A stretch of DNA of 64,000 nucleotides from Streptomyces spiralis (GTDB lineage: Bacteria > Actinomycetota > Actinomycetes > Streptomycetales > Streptomycetaceae), in NCBI RefSeq assembly GCF_014654675.1, contig NZ_BNBC01000005.1, positions 186,001 to 250,000 on the forward strand, given 5' to 3'. The notes under the pieces are model-generated. The model saw only the letters and a list, made by a program, of their open reading frames with translations, did no database searches and was not told the DNA's origin. The stretch's first letter is position 1, and each line of letters opens with the position of its first letter. This document shows positions 52,482 through 61,343 of this stretch, one piece after another. A program made the translations under genes and the position numbers.

Positions 52482-54349
52482 GAGGGTTTCTCCGTGTCCG
52501 TGGCCGGATCGACGTTCCTGCGCAGGGTGCGTTCGATGCGGTCGGCCAGGCCCTGGGCCTCGTTGCCGAGGCCGGCCTGGGCGGGGGCCGTGGTGGCGCC
52601 GGAGCGCATCGCGTCGGCGGCGGGCTGCGGGGAGTCGACGGTGCGGCCGTCGGCCCAGCCGGAGACGGCGTAGACGACCACGGGGGCCTCGGTCAGCACG
52701 GAGATGGTCCAGGACGCGCGCTGCTTGTCGCCGAAGGCGGCGGCGACGGTGTCCTTGGCGGCGTACGGGCGGGGCATGAGGTCGGTGCGCCGGGCGAGGC
52801 CCTCGTTCTGGAACCGGGCGGCGAGGGATCTCATGGCGGGCGCGTCGGCCTTGGTGAAGAGCAGCCCCACGGTGGTGACGTAGCTCTGGGTGGCGTCGGT
52901 GTAGGTGGCGCGGAGCAGCCGTGCGCAGCCGGCGGGGGCCAGGGCCTTGCGCAGCAGCGGGTCGAAGGCGTTCGCGCAGCCGCTGTCGGGTGCCACGGCG
53001 ACGCGGGTCCAGGTGCGGTCGGCCCCGCCGGGGCCGGCGCCGCGGCCCTCCACCGTGGGCGGGAACAGCTGGTCGACGGGGATGCTGTGCCACATGCTGC
53101 CGGCCGTGGCGAACGCACCGGCCGCGCCGCCCTCCCCGGAGTCCCCGGTGAGCCAACTCCCGGTCACGGCACCGCCGATGAGTCCGAGCCCGAGCACGAG
53201 GCACGCCGCCGCCACGGCGGTCCGCGCCCGCACCCGCCCGCCGAGCGCACGCCCCCGTCCCCGCTCGTCGTACCCCTCGGGCTCCCCGAGCCGCACCTGG
53301 GCCCGCGCCGCGCCGGGCACGGCGGCGGTCCCCGCGAAGGCGCCCCACGACAGGGCGGGGTCGGGCGCCACACGCGGCCCCGGCGACACAGTGGTGGACC
53401 CCGCGAAACCGCCCGCTGGGGAACCGGCGGGCGGGCCGCCGGTGGCCAACGCGTCCGGGCCGGGGGCGGCGGAGTCACGTCGGAGGTCGCCGCCGGAAGG
53501 CGCGGCCGGCGGCCCGGCAGCGGCGCCGGGCCGGCGGGCGGAGACGGGGCGCAGGCGCGCGGTGGTCTCCGAGGGGGTCTCGGCGGGTACGGCAGTCCGC
53601 GGCGCGGCCGGCGACGGCCGGTGTCCCGGCTGTGCCGGCACGGCACCGGGCACGTCCCGGTCCGACGTCCCGTGCCCGGAGGCCGGCGCCGCGCCGGTGC
53701 GGGCCCGGTCCTCGCCGTAACCGGCGGCGGACGGCCCTGCGGCCGGGCTGCGCGGCGCGAACGGGAGGCCCGCCCGGGTCGGCTCCGAGCCGCGCGGCGG
53801 GCCGGTGAGACCGGCGCGGGCGCCGCCCTCGCCCGCAGCGGGCTCTCCCGGCCCGCCGGAGCGCGGCCCGGCCGGACGGCCGATCCGTGGCGGCGCGTCG
53901 GGGAAACGGGCGGAGGCGGCGGGCGGAGGCGGTGTCGTCGGGGCCGCCTCGCGCCGGGCCGGAGGCTCGAACGCCTGGAAGCGGGACCGGGCGGCCGCGG
54001 CGCCGGCATCTCCGTCGGCACGGCCGGTGCGCGGGGGCGTGAGGCCGGAGCCGGGTACGGCGCCCGGTTCGCCGGGCCCGTTCCACGCGGCGGCCTGCCC
54101 CGCCGAACGCGGCTCGCCACCCCGGCCCGCCGCCTCGCCGTCCGGCGAAACACCGGACACCACCGATCCGCCGCGGGGGCCGTCCGTCGCGCTCGTCGGC
54201 CGCTCGCGTGGCACCTCGGGTGGGCTCACCGGTACGACGGCGGAGTGCGGTTCGGCGGGCGGTTGCGGGGCGCCGTCGGGAGGGGTGGACGGGCGTGGGG
54301 GCTTCGGGGGGCGCGGGGGGATCGGGGCGTGGCGCGCTTCCGTGCTCAT
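52478..54349 (-). CDS. Pro/Gly-rich single-pass membrane protein coupled to the protease
   Basis: 623 residues. The first ~390 are low-complexity Pro/Ala/Gly/Arg; one helix lies near 405-425 (TAVAAACLVLGLGLIGGAVT); the remaining ~190 form an extracytoplasmic domain with two Cys (DSGCANAF, PAGCARLL) that may pair, and ending in ADRIERTLRRNVDPATD. Overlaps the mycosin gene (GTGA), so the two probably act together. Family not recognised. Confidence 0.78.
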   Translation of the reverse strand: MSTEARHAPIPPRPPKPPRPSTPPDGAPQPPAEPHSAVVPVSPPEVPRERPTSATDGPRGGSVVSGVSPDGEAAGRGGEPRSAGQAAAWNGPGEPGAVPGSGLTPPRTGRADGDAGAAAARSRFQAFEPPARREAAPTTPPPPAASARFPDAPPRIGRPAGPRSGGPGEPAAGEGGARAGLTGPPRGSEPTRAGLPFAPRSPAAGPSAAGYGEDRARTGAAPASGHGTSDRDVPGAVPAQPGHRPSPAAPRTAVPAETPSETTARLRPVSARRPGAAAGPPAAPSGGDLRRDSAAPGPDALATGGPPAGSPAGGFAGSTTVSPGPRVAPDPALSWGAFAGTAAVPGAARAQVRLGEPEGYDERGRGRALGGRVRARTAVAAACLVLGLGLIGGAVTGSWLTGDSGEGGAAGAFATAGSMWHSIPVDQLFPPTVEGRGAGPGGADRTWTRVAVAPDSGCANAFDPLLRKALAPAGCARLLRATYTDATQSYVTTVGLLFTKADAPAMRSLAARFQNEGLARRTDLMPRPYAAKDTVAAAFGDKQRASWTISVLTEAPVVVYAVSGWADGRTVDSPQPAADAMRSGATTAPAQAGLGNEAQGLADRIERTLRRNVDPATDTEKPS

Positions 54350-54626
54350 GCACCCCCCGTTTCCTCGTGCGCGGGCCGTTCTCCCCGGCGCGGTCTTCCT
54401 CGTGGCCCCGCCCGGCGGCGACTCGTCGTCACCGGGCACGCATACCCGTACGAACGAAGTGCCATCCCGGCTCAAGGGCGCGGCCGGGAGCGTTCCGCCG
54501 TTCCGGCGTACGTGCGCGTCACTTTACGGGCTGATCCCATGTGGGCGGGAACCAGTCCGCGGGCCCGGGGCATCTGCCCGGAACGTCCCCCTACCCTGTG
54601 GTAATCCTCTCTGGCAGGCTTCGTTC
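54350..54626. other. divergent intergenic region
   Basis: Promoters of the Pro-rich protein (leftward) and the deaminase/aldolase (rightward). TACCCT near 54592 could be a rightward -10. No gene seen. Confidence 0.4.
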
Positions 54627-55829
54627 ATGACCGCGCGCGCCGCCGACCGGGCCCGTTACGACCGGGCCACCGCCCATCTCGACGCCCCCGTCGCGATCGT
54701 CGATCTGGAAGCCTTCGACGCCAACGCCGACGACCTCGTCCGCCGCGCCGCCGGCAAGCCCGTGCGGGTGGCCAGCAAGTCCGTGCGCTGCCGGGCGCTG
54801 CTCGAACGCGTCCTCGCCAGGGACGGCTTCGCGGGCGTGATGTCGTTCACCCTCGCCGAGTCGCTGTGGCTGGCCCGCTCCGGGTTCGAGGACGTCCTGC
54901 TCGCCTATCCGTCCGCCGACCGGGCCGGCTTCGCCGAACTGGCCGCCGATCCCAAGCTCGCCGCCGCCGTCACGGTGATGATCGACGACCCGGCGCAGCT
55001 CGACCTCGTCGACGCCTCGCGCGAGGGCGGACGCGAAGTCGTGCGGGTGTGCCTGGAGTTGGACACCTCGCTGAAGCTGCTCGGCGGACGGATACGCGTC
55101 GGCGCACTCCGCTCGCCGCTGCACTCCCCCGCCCAGGTCGCCGAGATGGCCCGTACGGTGGCCCGGCGGCCGGGGTTCCGGCTCGTGGGGATCATGGCGT
55201 ACGAGGGCCATGTCGCGGGCGTCGGTGACGCGGTGGCCGGGCGGCCGCTGCGCTCGCGCGCGATCCGGCTGATGCAGGCGGCCGCGCGCCGGGAGCTGGC
55301 GGAGCGGCGGGCCGCGGTGGTGCGGTCGGTCCGGGCCGTGGCGCCGGAGCTGGAGTTCGTCAACGGCGGGGGCACGGGCAGTGTCCAGCACACCGCGGCG
55401 GAGGACGCCGTCACCGAGATCGCCGCGGGCTCGGGGCTGTACGTCCCGCGCCTGTTCGACAACTACACGTCCTTCCGCGGCCGTCCGGCGGCGCTCTTCG
55501 CCCAGCCGGTCGTGCGCCGCCCCGGGGTGGGGGTCGTCACGGTGCTCGGCGGCGGCTACCCGGCCTCGGGAGCGGCCGGTGCGGACCGGCTGCCGGTGCC
55601 GTATCTGCCGGAGGGGCTGCGCTACGACCCCCAGGAGGGCCCCGGCGAGGTGCAGACCCCGCTGCTCGGGTCGCCCGCCGACGACCTGCTGATCGGCGAC
55701 AAGGTGTGGTTCCGGCACGCCAAGGCGGGCGAGCTGTGCGAGCGGTTCGACACGCTGCACCTGGTGGAGGGCGACCGGGTGACGGCGACCGTGCCGACGT
55801 ACCGGGGCGAGGGCCTCACGTTCCTGTGA
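54627..55829 (+). CDS. PLP-dependent amino acid deaminase/aldolase (alanine-racemase fold)
   Basis: 400 residues. The PLP lysine is in KPVRVASKSVRCRALLERV, followed by GVMSFTLAESLWL, VVRVCLELDTSLKLLG, FRLVGIMAYEGHVAG and a C-terminal D-serine dehydratase-like domain (GDKVWFRHAKAGELCERF). Fits the D-threonine aldolase / amino acid deaminase group. Weak ribosome site; substrate unknown. Confidence 0.87.
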   Translation: MTARAADRARYDRATAHLDAPVAIVDLEAFDANADDLVRRAAGKPVRVASKSVRCRALLERVLARDGFAGVMSFTLAESLWLARSGFEDVLLAYPSADRAGFAELAADPKLAAAVTVMIDDPAQLDLVDASREGGREVVRVCLELDTSLKLLGGRIRVGALRSPLHSPAQVAEMARTVARRPGFRLVGIMAYEGHVAGVGDAVAGRPLRSRAIRLMQAAARRELAERRAAVVRSVRAVAPELEFVNGGGTGSVQHTAAEDAVTEIAAGSGLYVPRLFDNYTSFRGRPAALFAQPVVRRPGVGVVTVLGGGYPASGAAGADRLPVPYLPEGLRYDPQEGPGEVQTPLLGSPADDLLIGDKVWFRHAKAGELCERFDTLHLVEGDRVTATVPTYRGEGLTFL

Positions 55830-55859
55830 GCGCCCCCGCCGGCCGGCCGGCCCTCCGGT

Positions 55860-56801
55860 TCAGCCGGACGGGCCGATGCTGCTGCCGACGCCCCCGCTCG
55901 TGCCGGCGTCGCCGAGGGGCCGTATGCCCTTGGTGATCCTGTCGATGTCGGACAGGGGCGGCCCGTCCGCGCCCGCGTCGAAGACGAAGCGGACGACGAC
56001 CGGCGCCTCGCTGCCCACGCTGGACGGGAAGACCAGCGACTGGACGTAGCCGCCGGAGCCCTGGGCGGTCCTGACCCGCCAGCGCACGAAGTACCCGGCG
56101 CGGCCCGCGACCGCGATCTGACCGGAGGCGACGGCCTGGTGGGAGGTGATGCCCCCGTAGAGGCGCTGTCCGGCCGCGTTCTCGTCGTACGCCAGGTCGG
56201 CCGCGTTCTCGATGTCCTGCTCCGCCAGGGCCTTGGGCGAGGTCGCGTCGGTCGCGGTCGCCGTCAGTGTCAGGACCAGGCCGTGCCGGCACAGGCCGGT
56301 GTGGGTCGGGCAGTCGTAGGTGCCGTGCGTGGTCATGACGACGTTGTTGTCCGCGACGTACTGCGGCTTCTCCCAGCCGTCGGGCACCGGCAGCGTGATG
56401 CCGTTGAGCTGGTCGACGACGACGGACGGGTCGCCGGTGGCGGTCGCCGACGGGGAAGCGGACGACGGTGACGGGGAGGTCGCGGCGGTGGCGGGGCCGG
56501 CCGCCGTGGCGGAGGCGTTCGAGGGCGCCGTCCGCGCGCCGGTGCCACCGCCGTCGTCGCGGCCGAGCACGACCGCTCCCGTGACGATCGCGGCGACCAG
56601 GACGGCCCCGGCGGTGGTCAGGGCCACCGCCTTGGCCCGGGTCGGGCCCCCGCCGACGGGCGGCGGGGGTGCGGGCGCCGGCGAGGGCTGGGGCTGGTGC
56701 GCCTCGGGGGCGCGCCGGTGGTCGGTCCAGGCCGTTCCGTCCCACCAGCGCTCCAGATGCGGGGCCGACGGATCGCGGTACCAGCCGGGCGGGGGTGTCA
56801 T
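55860..56801 (-). CDS. DUF2510-domain membrane-anchored protein
   Basis: 313 residues. N-terminal DUF2510 (PPPGWYRDPSAPHLERWWDG), a Pro-rich stretch, one helix near 60-82, Ser/Thr/Ala linker, then an exported domain with two Cys (GTYDCPTHTGLCRHG) and conserved-looking GYFVRWRVRTAQGSGGYVQS. Function unknown; a lipoprotein-like solute or wall role is possible. ATG 56801; GTG at 56807 also possible. Confidence 0.82.
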   Translation of the reverse strand: MTPPPGWYRDPSAPHLERWWDGTAWTDHRRAPEAHQPQPSPAPAPPPPVGGGPTRAKAVALTTAGAVLVAAIVTGAVVLGRDDGGGTGARTAPSNASATAAGPATAATSPSPSSASPSATATGDPSVVVDQLNGITLPVPDGWEKPQYVADNNVVMTTHGTYDCPTHTGLCRHGLVLTLTATATDATSPKALAEQDIENAADLAYDENAAGQRLYGGITSHQAVASGQIAVAGRAGYFVRWRVRTAQGSGGYVQSLVFPSSVGSEAPVVVRFVFDAGADGPPLSDIDRITKGIRPLGDAGTSGGVGSSIGPSG

Positions 56802-56850
56802 GCTCACCCCGGAACTGTAGGAGGACCCGCCCCGGCCCGGCCACAGGGGC

Positions 56851-57651
56851 CTACAGAGGAGTGACGTACGCCCCCGAGATGCCCCCGTCCACCAGGAAGT
56901 CGGTGGCGTTGACGAAGGAGGAGTCGTCGCTGGCGAGGAAGGCGACGGCGGCGGCGATCTCCTCGGCCCGGGCGAACCGCCCCAGGGGGATGTGCACGAG
57001 CCGGCGCGCGGCCCGCTCCGGGTCCTTGGCGAACAGCTCCCGCAGGAGCGGGGTGTCGACCGGTCCGGGGCACAGGGCGTTGACCCTGATGCCCTCCCGG
57101 GCGAACTGGACGCCCAGTTCCCGGGACATGGCCAGCACGCCGCCCTTGGACGCGGTGTACGAGATCTGCGAGGTGGCCGCGCCCATCCGGGCCACGAACG
57201 AGGCGGTGTTGATGATGGAGCCCCGGCGCCGGCGCCGCATGTAGGGCAGGGCGGCCTTGCAACACAGGTAGACGGAGGTGAGGTTGACCTCCTGGACCCG
57301 CTTCCACGCCTCCAGTCCGGTCTCCAGGATCGAGTCGTCGTCGGGCGGTGAGATACCGGCGTTGTTGAAGGCGACGTCGACGCTGCCATAGGTGTCGTAC
57401 GCCGCCTGGAACAGCGCCTCGACCTGGTCGGGATCGGTGACGTCGACCTTGACGAAGAGCCCTCCGGTCTCCTCGGCGGCGGCCTTGCCGCGGACCTCGT
57501 CGACGTCGCCGCAGACGACGTGCGCGCCCTCGGAGGCGAGCCGGCGCGCGGAGGCGAGGCCGATGCCGCTGCCGGCTCCGGTGACGACGGCGGTACGGCC
57601 GACCAGGCGGCGGCAGACGACGGCCTCGGGGTCGGGAATGGTTGCGCTCAC
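56851..57651 (-). CDS. SDR-family oxidoreductase (gamma-glutamyl amine pathway)
   Basis: NAD(P)-dependent dehydrogenase, 266 residues. Cofactor motif VVTGAGSGIGLA, NNAG, catalytic Ser151-Tyr165-Lys169 (YTASK), PGPVDTPLL. GTG at 57651 overlaps the aldehyde dehydrogenase stop. With the next two genes it forms glnA4-ALDH-SDR; it likely oxidises an alcohol intermediate of the glutamylated amine. Confidence 0.9.
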   Translation of the reverse strand: MSATIPDPEAVVCRRLVGRTAVVTGAGSGIGLASARRLASEGAHVVCGDVDEVRGKAAAEETGGLFVKVDVTDPDQVEALFQAAYDTYGSVDVAFNNAGISPPDDDSILETGLEAWKRVQEVNLTSVYLCCKAALPYMRRRRRGSIINTASFVARMGAATSQISYTASKGGVLAMSRELGVQFAREGIRVNALCPGPVDTPLLRELFAKDPERAARRLVHIPLGRFARAEEIAAAVAFLASDDSSFVNATDFLVDGGISGAYVTPL

Positions 57652-59030
57652 TGTGCCGGGCCCTCCGTGCTGATGAAGACGTTCTTGGTCTCGGTGAAGG
57701 CGGTCAGCGCGTCCGGGCCGAGTTCGCGGCCCACGCCGGACTGCTTGAAGCCGCCGAACGGGGTCCAGTAGCGGACGCTGGAGTGCGAGTTGACGGACAG
57801 GTTGCCGGCCCGCACCGCCTGGGAGACGCGCAGGGCGCGGCCGACGTCCCGGGTCCAGATGGAGCCGGAGAGCCCGTACGGGGTGTCGTTGGCGAGGCGG
57901 ATCGCGTCCTGTTCGTCGGTGAAGGGCAGCAGGACGGCGACCGGGCCGAAGATCTCCTCGCGGGCCGCGTCCGAGTCGTGCCGCTCCCCGGTGAGGACGG
58001 TCGGCGGGAACCAGAAGCCCGGCCCGTCGGGTGCGCTGCCGCGCAGGGCGGGGGCGCCCTCGGGGACGTAGGACCGTACGCGGTCGAGTTGCCGGCGGGA
58101 GATCAGCGGTCCCATCTGGGTCCGCTCGTCGGCCGGGTCGCCCACGACCACGGCGGCCAGCGCCTTCGCGAGAAGCTCGCGGACCTCGTCGTACACCGGC
58201 TCCTGGACCAGGATCCTGGTGCGGGCGCAGCAGTCCTGGCCGGAGTTGTCGAGGAAGGAGAACGGGTCGACGGCTGCCTTGAGGTCGGCGTCGGCGAAGA
58301 CGACGTTGGGGCTCTTGCCGCCGAGTTCGAGGGTGACGGGCTTGGTGTGCCGGGCGCAGCGTTCCATGACCTCGCGGCCGGTCCGGGTGGAGCCGGTGAA
58401 CACGATCTTCGCCACGTCGGGGTGGTCGACGAGGGCGCGTCCGGCGGTGTGGCCGTGACCGGGCAGGACCTGGAAGAGGTGTTCGGGCAGGCCCGCCTCC
58501 AGGGCCAGTTCGGCCAGCCGGAGCGCGGTGAGCGGGGTGGCCTCGGCGGGCTTGAGCACGACCGCGTTGCCGGCGGCGAGGGCCGGGAAGGAGCCCCAGC
58601 CGGCGATGGGCATCGGGAAGTTCCAGGGTGCGATGACGCCGACGACCCCGAGGGGCTCGAGGAAGGTGACGTCCCAGCCGCCGGGGACCGGGATCTGCCG
58701 GCCGAGGAGGCGTTCGGCGCCGCCGGCCGCGTACAGCAGCAGGTCGCGGGCGTTGCCGGCCTCCCAGCGGGCGTTGCCGAGGAGGTGCCCGGCCTCGCGG
58801 ACCTCGAGGTGGGCCAGCTCCTCGAGGTGGGCGTCGACGACGTCGGCGAAGCGGCGCAGCAGCCGTGCCCGGTCGGCGGGGGCGGTGGTGGCCCAGGCGC
58901 GCTGGGCGGCCACGGCGCGTTCGACGGCGCGGTGGACGTCGCCCGCGTCGGCGGCGGGGACGGTGGCGACCACCTCTTCGGTGGCCGGGTCGAGTACCTG
59001 GAGTTCGTGGGACTGGTCCTGGTCGGGCAA
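57648..59030 (-). CDS. aldehyde dehydrogenase (gamma-glutamyl-aminoaldehyde type)
   Basis: 460 residues. Motifs: VGVIAPWNFPMPIAGW, FTGSTRTGREVM, catalytic Glu in LELGGKSPNVV, catalytic Cys in NSGQDCCARTR (near 275) and EEIFGPVAVLLPF. TTG start at 59030 with GAGG upstream. Placed after glnA4, it fits oxidation of a gamma-glutamylated aldehyde as in amine catabolism. Confidence 0.9.
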   Translation of the reverse strand: MPDQDQSHELQVLDPATEEVVATVPAADAGDVHRAVERAVAAQRAWATTAPADRARLLRRFADVVDAHLEELAHLEVREAGHLLGNARWEAGNARDLLLYAAGGAERLLGRQIPVPGGWDVTFLEPLGVVGVIAPWNFPMPIAGWGSFPALAAGNAVVLKPAEATPLTALRLAELALEAGLPEHLFQVLPGHGHTAGRALVDHPDVAKIVFTGSTRTGREVMERCARHTKPVTLELGGKSPNVVFADADLKAAVDPFSFLDNSGQDCCARTRILVQEPVYDEVRELLAKALAAVVVGDPADERTQMGPLISRRQLDRVRSYVPEGAPALRGSAPDGPGFWFPPTVLTGERHDSDAAREEIFGPVAVLLPFTDEQDAIRLANDTPYGLSGSIWTRDVGRALRVSQAVRAGNLSVNSHSSVRYWTPFGGFKQSGVGRELGPDALTAFTETKNVFISTEGPAQ

Positions 59031-59036
59031 GGAGGC

Positions 59037-59096
59037 CTCACATGCGTTCGGGGGAACGGCTCACGCGCGGTCGGAGAAACGGCTCACATGCGTTCG
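59037..59096. repeat. local duplications around the glnA4 stop codon
   Basis: CTCACATGCGTTCG occurs at 59037-59050 and 59083-59096; AACGGCTCAC at 59055 and 59078 (23-bp step). The first copy duplicates the last codons of glnA4, leaving RSPERM-stop beside RSFERM-stop. Confidence 0.6.
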
Positions 59097-60448
59097 AAGG
59101 AGCGGCGCAGCTCCCAGTCGGTGACGGCGGCGTCGAAGGCGTCCAGCTCGACGCGGGCCATGTTGCGGTAGTGCGCGACCACCTCGTCGCCGAAGGCGGC
59201 CTTGGCCAGGGGGCTGTTCTCCCACAGCTCGGCGGCCTCGCGCAGGGTGGTGGGAACGTGCTCGTAGTCGGCGGCGTAGGCGTTGCCCGGGCAGGGCTCG
59301 GGCAGGGGCAGCTTCTGCTCCAGGCCGTGCAGGCCCGCCGCCACCAGTGCGGCGACCGCCAGGTGGGGGTTGACGTCGCCGCCGGGCAGGCGGTTCTCGA
59401 AGCGCAGGGAGCGGCCGTGGCCGACGACACGGAGGGCGCAGGTGCGGTTGTCGTGGCCCCAGGCGACGGCGGTCGGGGCGAACGAACCCGGCTGGAACCG
59501 CTTGTAGGAGTTGATGTTCGGGGCGTAGAGGAGGGAGAAGTCCCGCAGCGCGGCGAGCTGTCCGGCGAGGAAGTGCCGCATGAGGTCGGACATGCCGTCC
59601 CCGCCGCGTGCCGCCATGGCGTTGGTGCCGTCGGCGTCGGCGAGGGAGAGGTGGATGTGGCAGGAGTTGCCCTCGCGTTCGTTGTACTTGGCCATGAAGG
59701 TGAGGGAGACGCCCTCCTGGGCGGCGATCTCCTTGGCGCCGGTCTTGTAGATCGCGTGCTGGTCGCAGGTGACGAGGGCCTCGTCGTAGCGGAAGGCGAT
59801 CTCGTGCTGGCCGGGGTTGCACTCGCCCTTGGCGGACTCGACGGTGAGGCCGGCGCCCGCCATGTCGTTGCGCAGGCGGCGCAGGAGGGGCTCGATCCGG
59901 CCGGTGCCGAGGATCGAGTAGTCGACGTTGTACTGGTTGGCCGGGGTGAGCCCGCGGTAGCCGGAGTCCCAGGCCTGCTCGTAGGTGTCCTTGAAGACGA
60001 TGAACTCCAGCTCGGTGCCGACCTGGGCGGTCAGGCCGTGTTCGGCGAGGCGGTCCAGCTGGCGGCGCAGGATCTGGCGGGGCGCGGCGGCGACCGGGGA
60101 GCCGTCGTTCCAGGCGAGGTCGGCGACCACCAGGGCGGTGCCCGGGTGCCAGGGGATGCGGCGCAGTGTGGACAGGTCCGGGCGCATGGCGAAGTCGCCG
60201 TAGCCGCGGTCCCAGGAGGACATGGCGTAGCCGTCGACGGTGTTCATGTCGGTGTCGACGGCGAGGAGGTAGTTGCAGCCCTCGGTGCCGTGGCGGAGGA
60301 CCTCGTCGAGGAAGAACCGGGCGGCGAACCGCTTGCCCTGGAGCCGCCCCTGCATGTCGGGGAAGGCCAGGACCACCGTGTCGATCTCTCCGCATCCGAC
60401 CAGGGCGTGCAGTTCCTCCACGGCGAGCGGGGGTGTGCGGTCTGCCAC
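59084..60448 (-). CDS. glnA4: gamma-glutamylamide (glutamine-synthetase-like) ligase, GlnA4-type
   Basis: 454 residues, GSI-like fold, cytoplasmic. ATP-dependent glutamylation of an amine (GlnA4 of S. coelicolor is reported to use ethanolamine; GlnA3 uses polyamines). Motifs: GTELEFIVF, NPGQHEIAFRYDEAL, HIHLSL, NSYKRFQPGSFAP, FENRLPGGDVNPHLAVAAL. The adenylylation loop of true GSI is absent. GTG at 60448 after AAGGAGG. Name rests on context and memory; enzymatic assay is lacking. Confidence 0.82.
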   Translation of the reverse strand: MADRTPPLAVEELHALVGCGEIDTVVLAFPDMQGRLQGKRFAARFFLDEVLRHGTEGCNYLLAVDTDMNTVDGYAMSSWDRGYGDFAMRPDLSTLRRIPWHPGTALVVADLAWNDGSPVAAAPRQILRRQLDRLAEHGLTAQVGTELEFIVFKDTYEQAWDSGYRGLTPANQYNVDYSILGTGRIEPLLRRLRNDMAGAGLTVESAKGECNPGQHEIAFRYDEALVTCDQHAIYKTGAKEIAAQEGVSLTFMAKYNEREGNSCHIHLSLADADGTNAMAARGGDGMSDLMRHFLAGQLAALRDFSLLYAPNINSYKRFQPGSFAPTAVAWGHDNRTCALRVVGHGRSLRFENRLPGGDVNPHLAVAALVAAGLHGLEQKLPLPEPCPGNAYAADYEHVPTTLREAAELWENSPLAKAAFGDEVVAHYRNMARVELDAFDAAVTDWELRRSFERM

Positions 60449-60490
60449 GGGCGAGCCTCCTTAAGGCTTCATCGACCGGCGCCGGGAGCC

Positions 60491-60516
60491 ATAAGGTATT
60501 GCCGGGAACCATTGCC
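60491..60516. promoter_or_regulatory. FadR-type operator 1 (glnA4/regulator divergent)
   Basis: ATAAGGTATTGCCGGGAACC then ATTGCC; AAGGT-N10-ACCAT. Nearly the same as the site at 61286. Between glnA4 and the regulator start, so able to control both. Confidence 0.6.
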
Positions 60517-60536
60517 TGGGAAGGGGGCGCGACCGG

Positions 60537-61274
60537 ATGGCGCGGGACACGGGCGCGGAAGGGCCGGGCGACCGGCTCACGGCGGTGCTGCGGCCGGTGC
60601 GGGCGGGCAACGGTTTCGAGGAGGCCCTGGAGCAGGTGCTTCAGGTGGTGCGGCTCGGCCTGGTGCCGGCCGGCGGGCGGCTGCCCGCGGAGCGGGAGCT
60701 GGCGGAGCGGCTGGGGATCAGCCGGGTGACGCTGCGCGAGGTGCTGAAGGTGCTCCAGGACCAGGGGCTGGTCCAGGCGCGGCGCGGGCGCTACGGCGGC
60801 ACGTTCGTGCTGCCCCGCACGGACGCGGGCGGCGGCGACGAACTGCGGCGCCGGGTCGCCGGTGTCGACATCGAGGACGTGCTGCGCTTCCGCGAGGTGC
60901 TGGAGGTCGGCGCGGCGGGGCTGTGCGCGGCGCAGGGGCTGGCCGGGGAGCGGGCGGAGCGGCTGCGCGAGGCGCTGGAGCGCACGTACGACGCGCCGCT
61001 GGCGGACTACCGGCGGCTGGACACGCTGCTGCACCTGACGCTCGCCGAACTGTGCGGCTCGCCGAGCCTGGCCGCGCAGTACGCGGCGGTCCGGGCCACG
61101 GTGAACGACCTCCTGGACTGCATACCCCTGCTGGTGCGCAACCTGGAGCACTCGCAGCGCCAGCACATCGCGCTGGTGGAGGCGGTGCTGGAGGGGGACG
61201 CCGACGGGGCGCGGGAGATCACGCGCGAGCACTGCGCGGGCACGGCGGCGCTGCTGCGGGGCTTTCTGGCGTGA
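60537..61274 (+). CDS. FadR-subfamily GntR regulator
   Basis: 245 residues: winged helix (LPAERELAERLGISRVTLRE, VLKVLQDQGL) then an FCD ligand-binding domain with metal-type His in LLHLTLAELCGSPSL and QRQHIALVEAVLEGDADG. ATG 60537. Located between glnA4 and the gamma-glutamyl hydrolase, it probably senses an amine or its glutamyl derivative and controls both sides. Confidence 0.88.
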   Translation: MARDTGAEGPGDRLTAVLRPVRAGNGFEEALEQVLQVVRLGLVPAGGRLPAERELAERLGISRVTLREVLKVLQDQGLVQARRGRYGGTFVLPRTDAGGGDELRRRVAGVDIEDVLRFREVLEVGAAGLCAAQGLAGERAERLREALERTYDAPLADYRRLDTLLHLTLAELCGSPSLAAQYAAVRATVNDLLDCIPLLVRNLEHSQRQHIALVEAVLEGDADGAREITREHCAGTAALLRGFLA

Positions 61275-61285
61275 CGCAGGAGTCC

Positions 61286-61311
61286 ACAAAGGTATGGCCG
61301 AACACCTTTGC
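61286..61311. promoter_or_regulatory. FadR-type operator 2 (gamma-glutamyl hydrolase)
   Basis: CAAAGGT-ATGGCCGAAC-ACCTTTG is a perfect seven-base-arm palindrome; shares AAGGTAT(G/T)GCCG(A/G)NNACC(A/T)TTGC with operator 1. It lies 33 bases before the hydrolase ATG. Confidence 0.65.
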
Positions 61312-61343
61312 GGAGCACACCCTCACGGGCCTGGGAGGACCGT

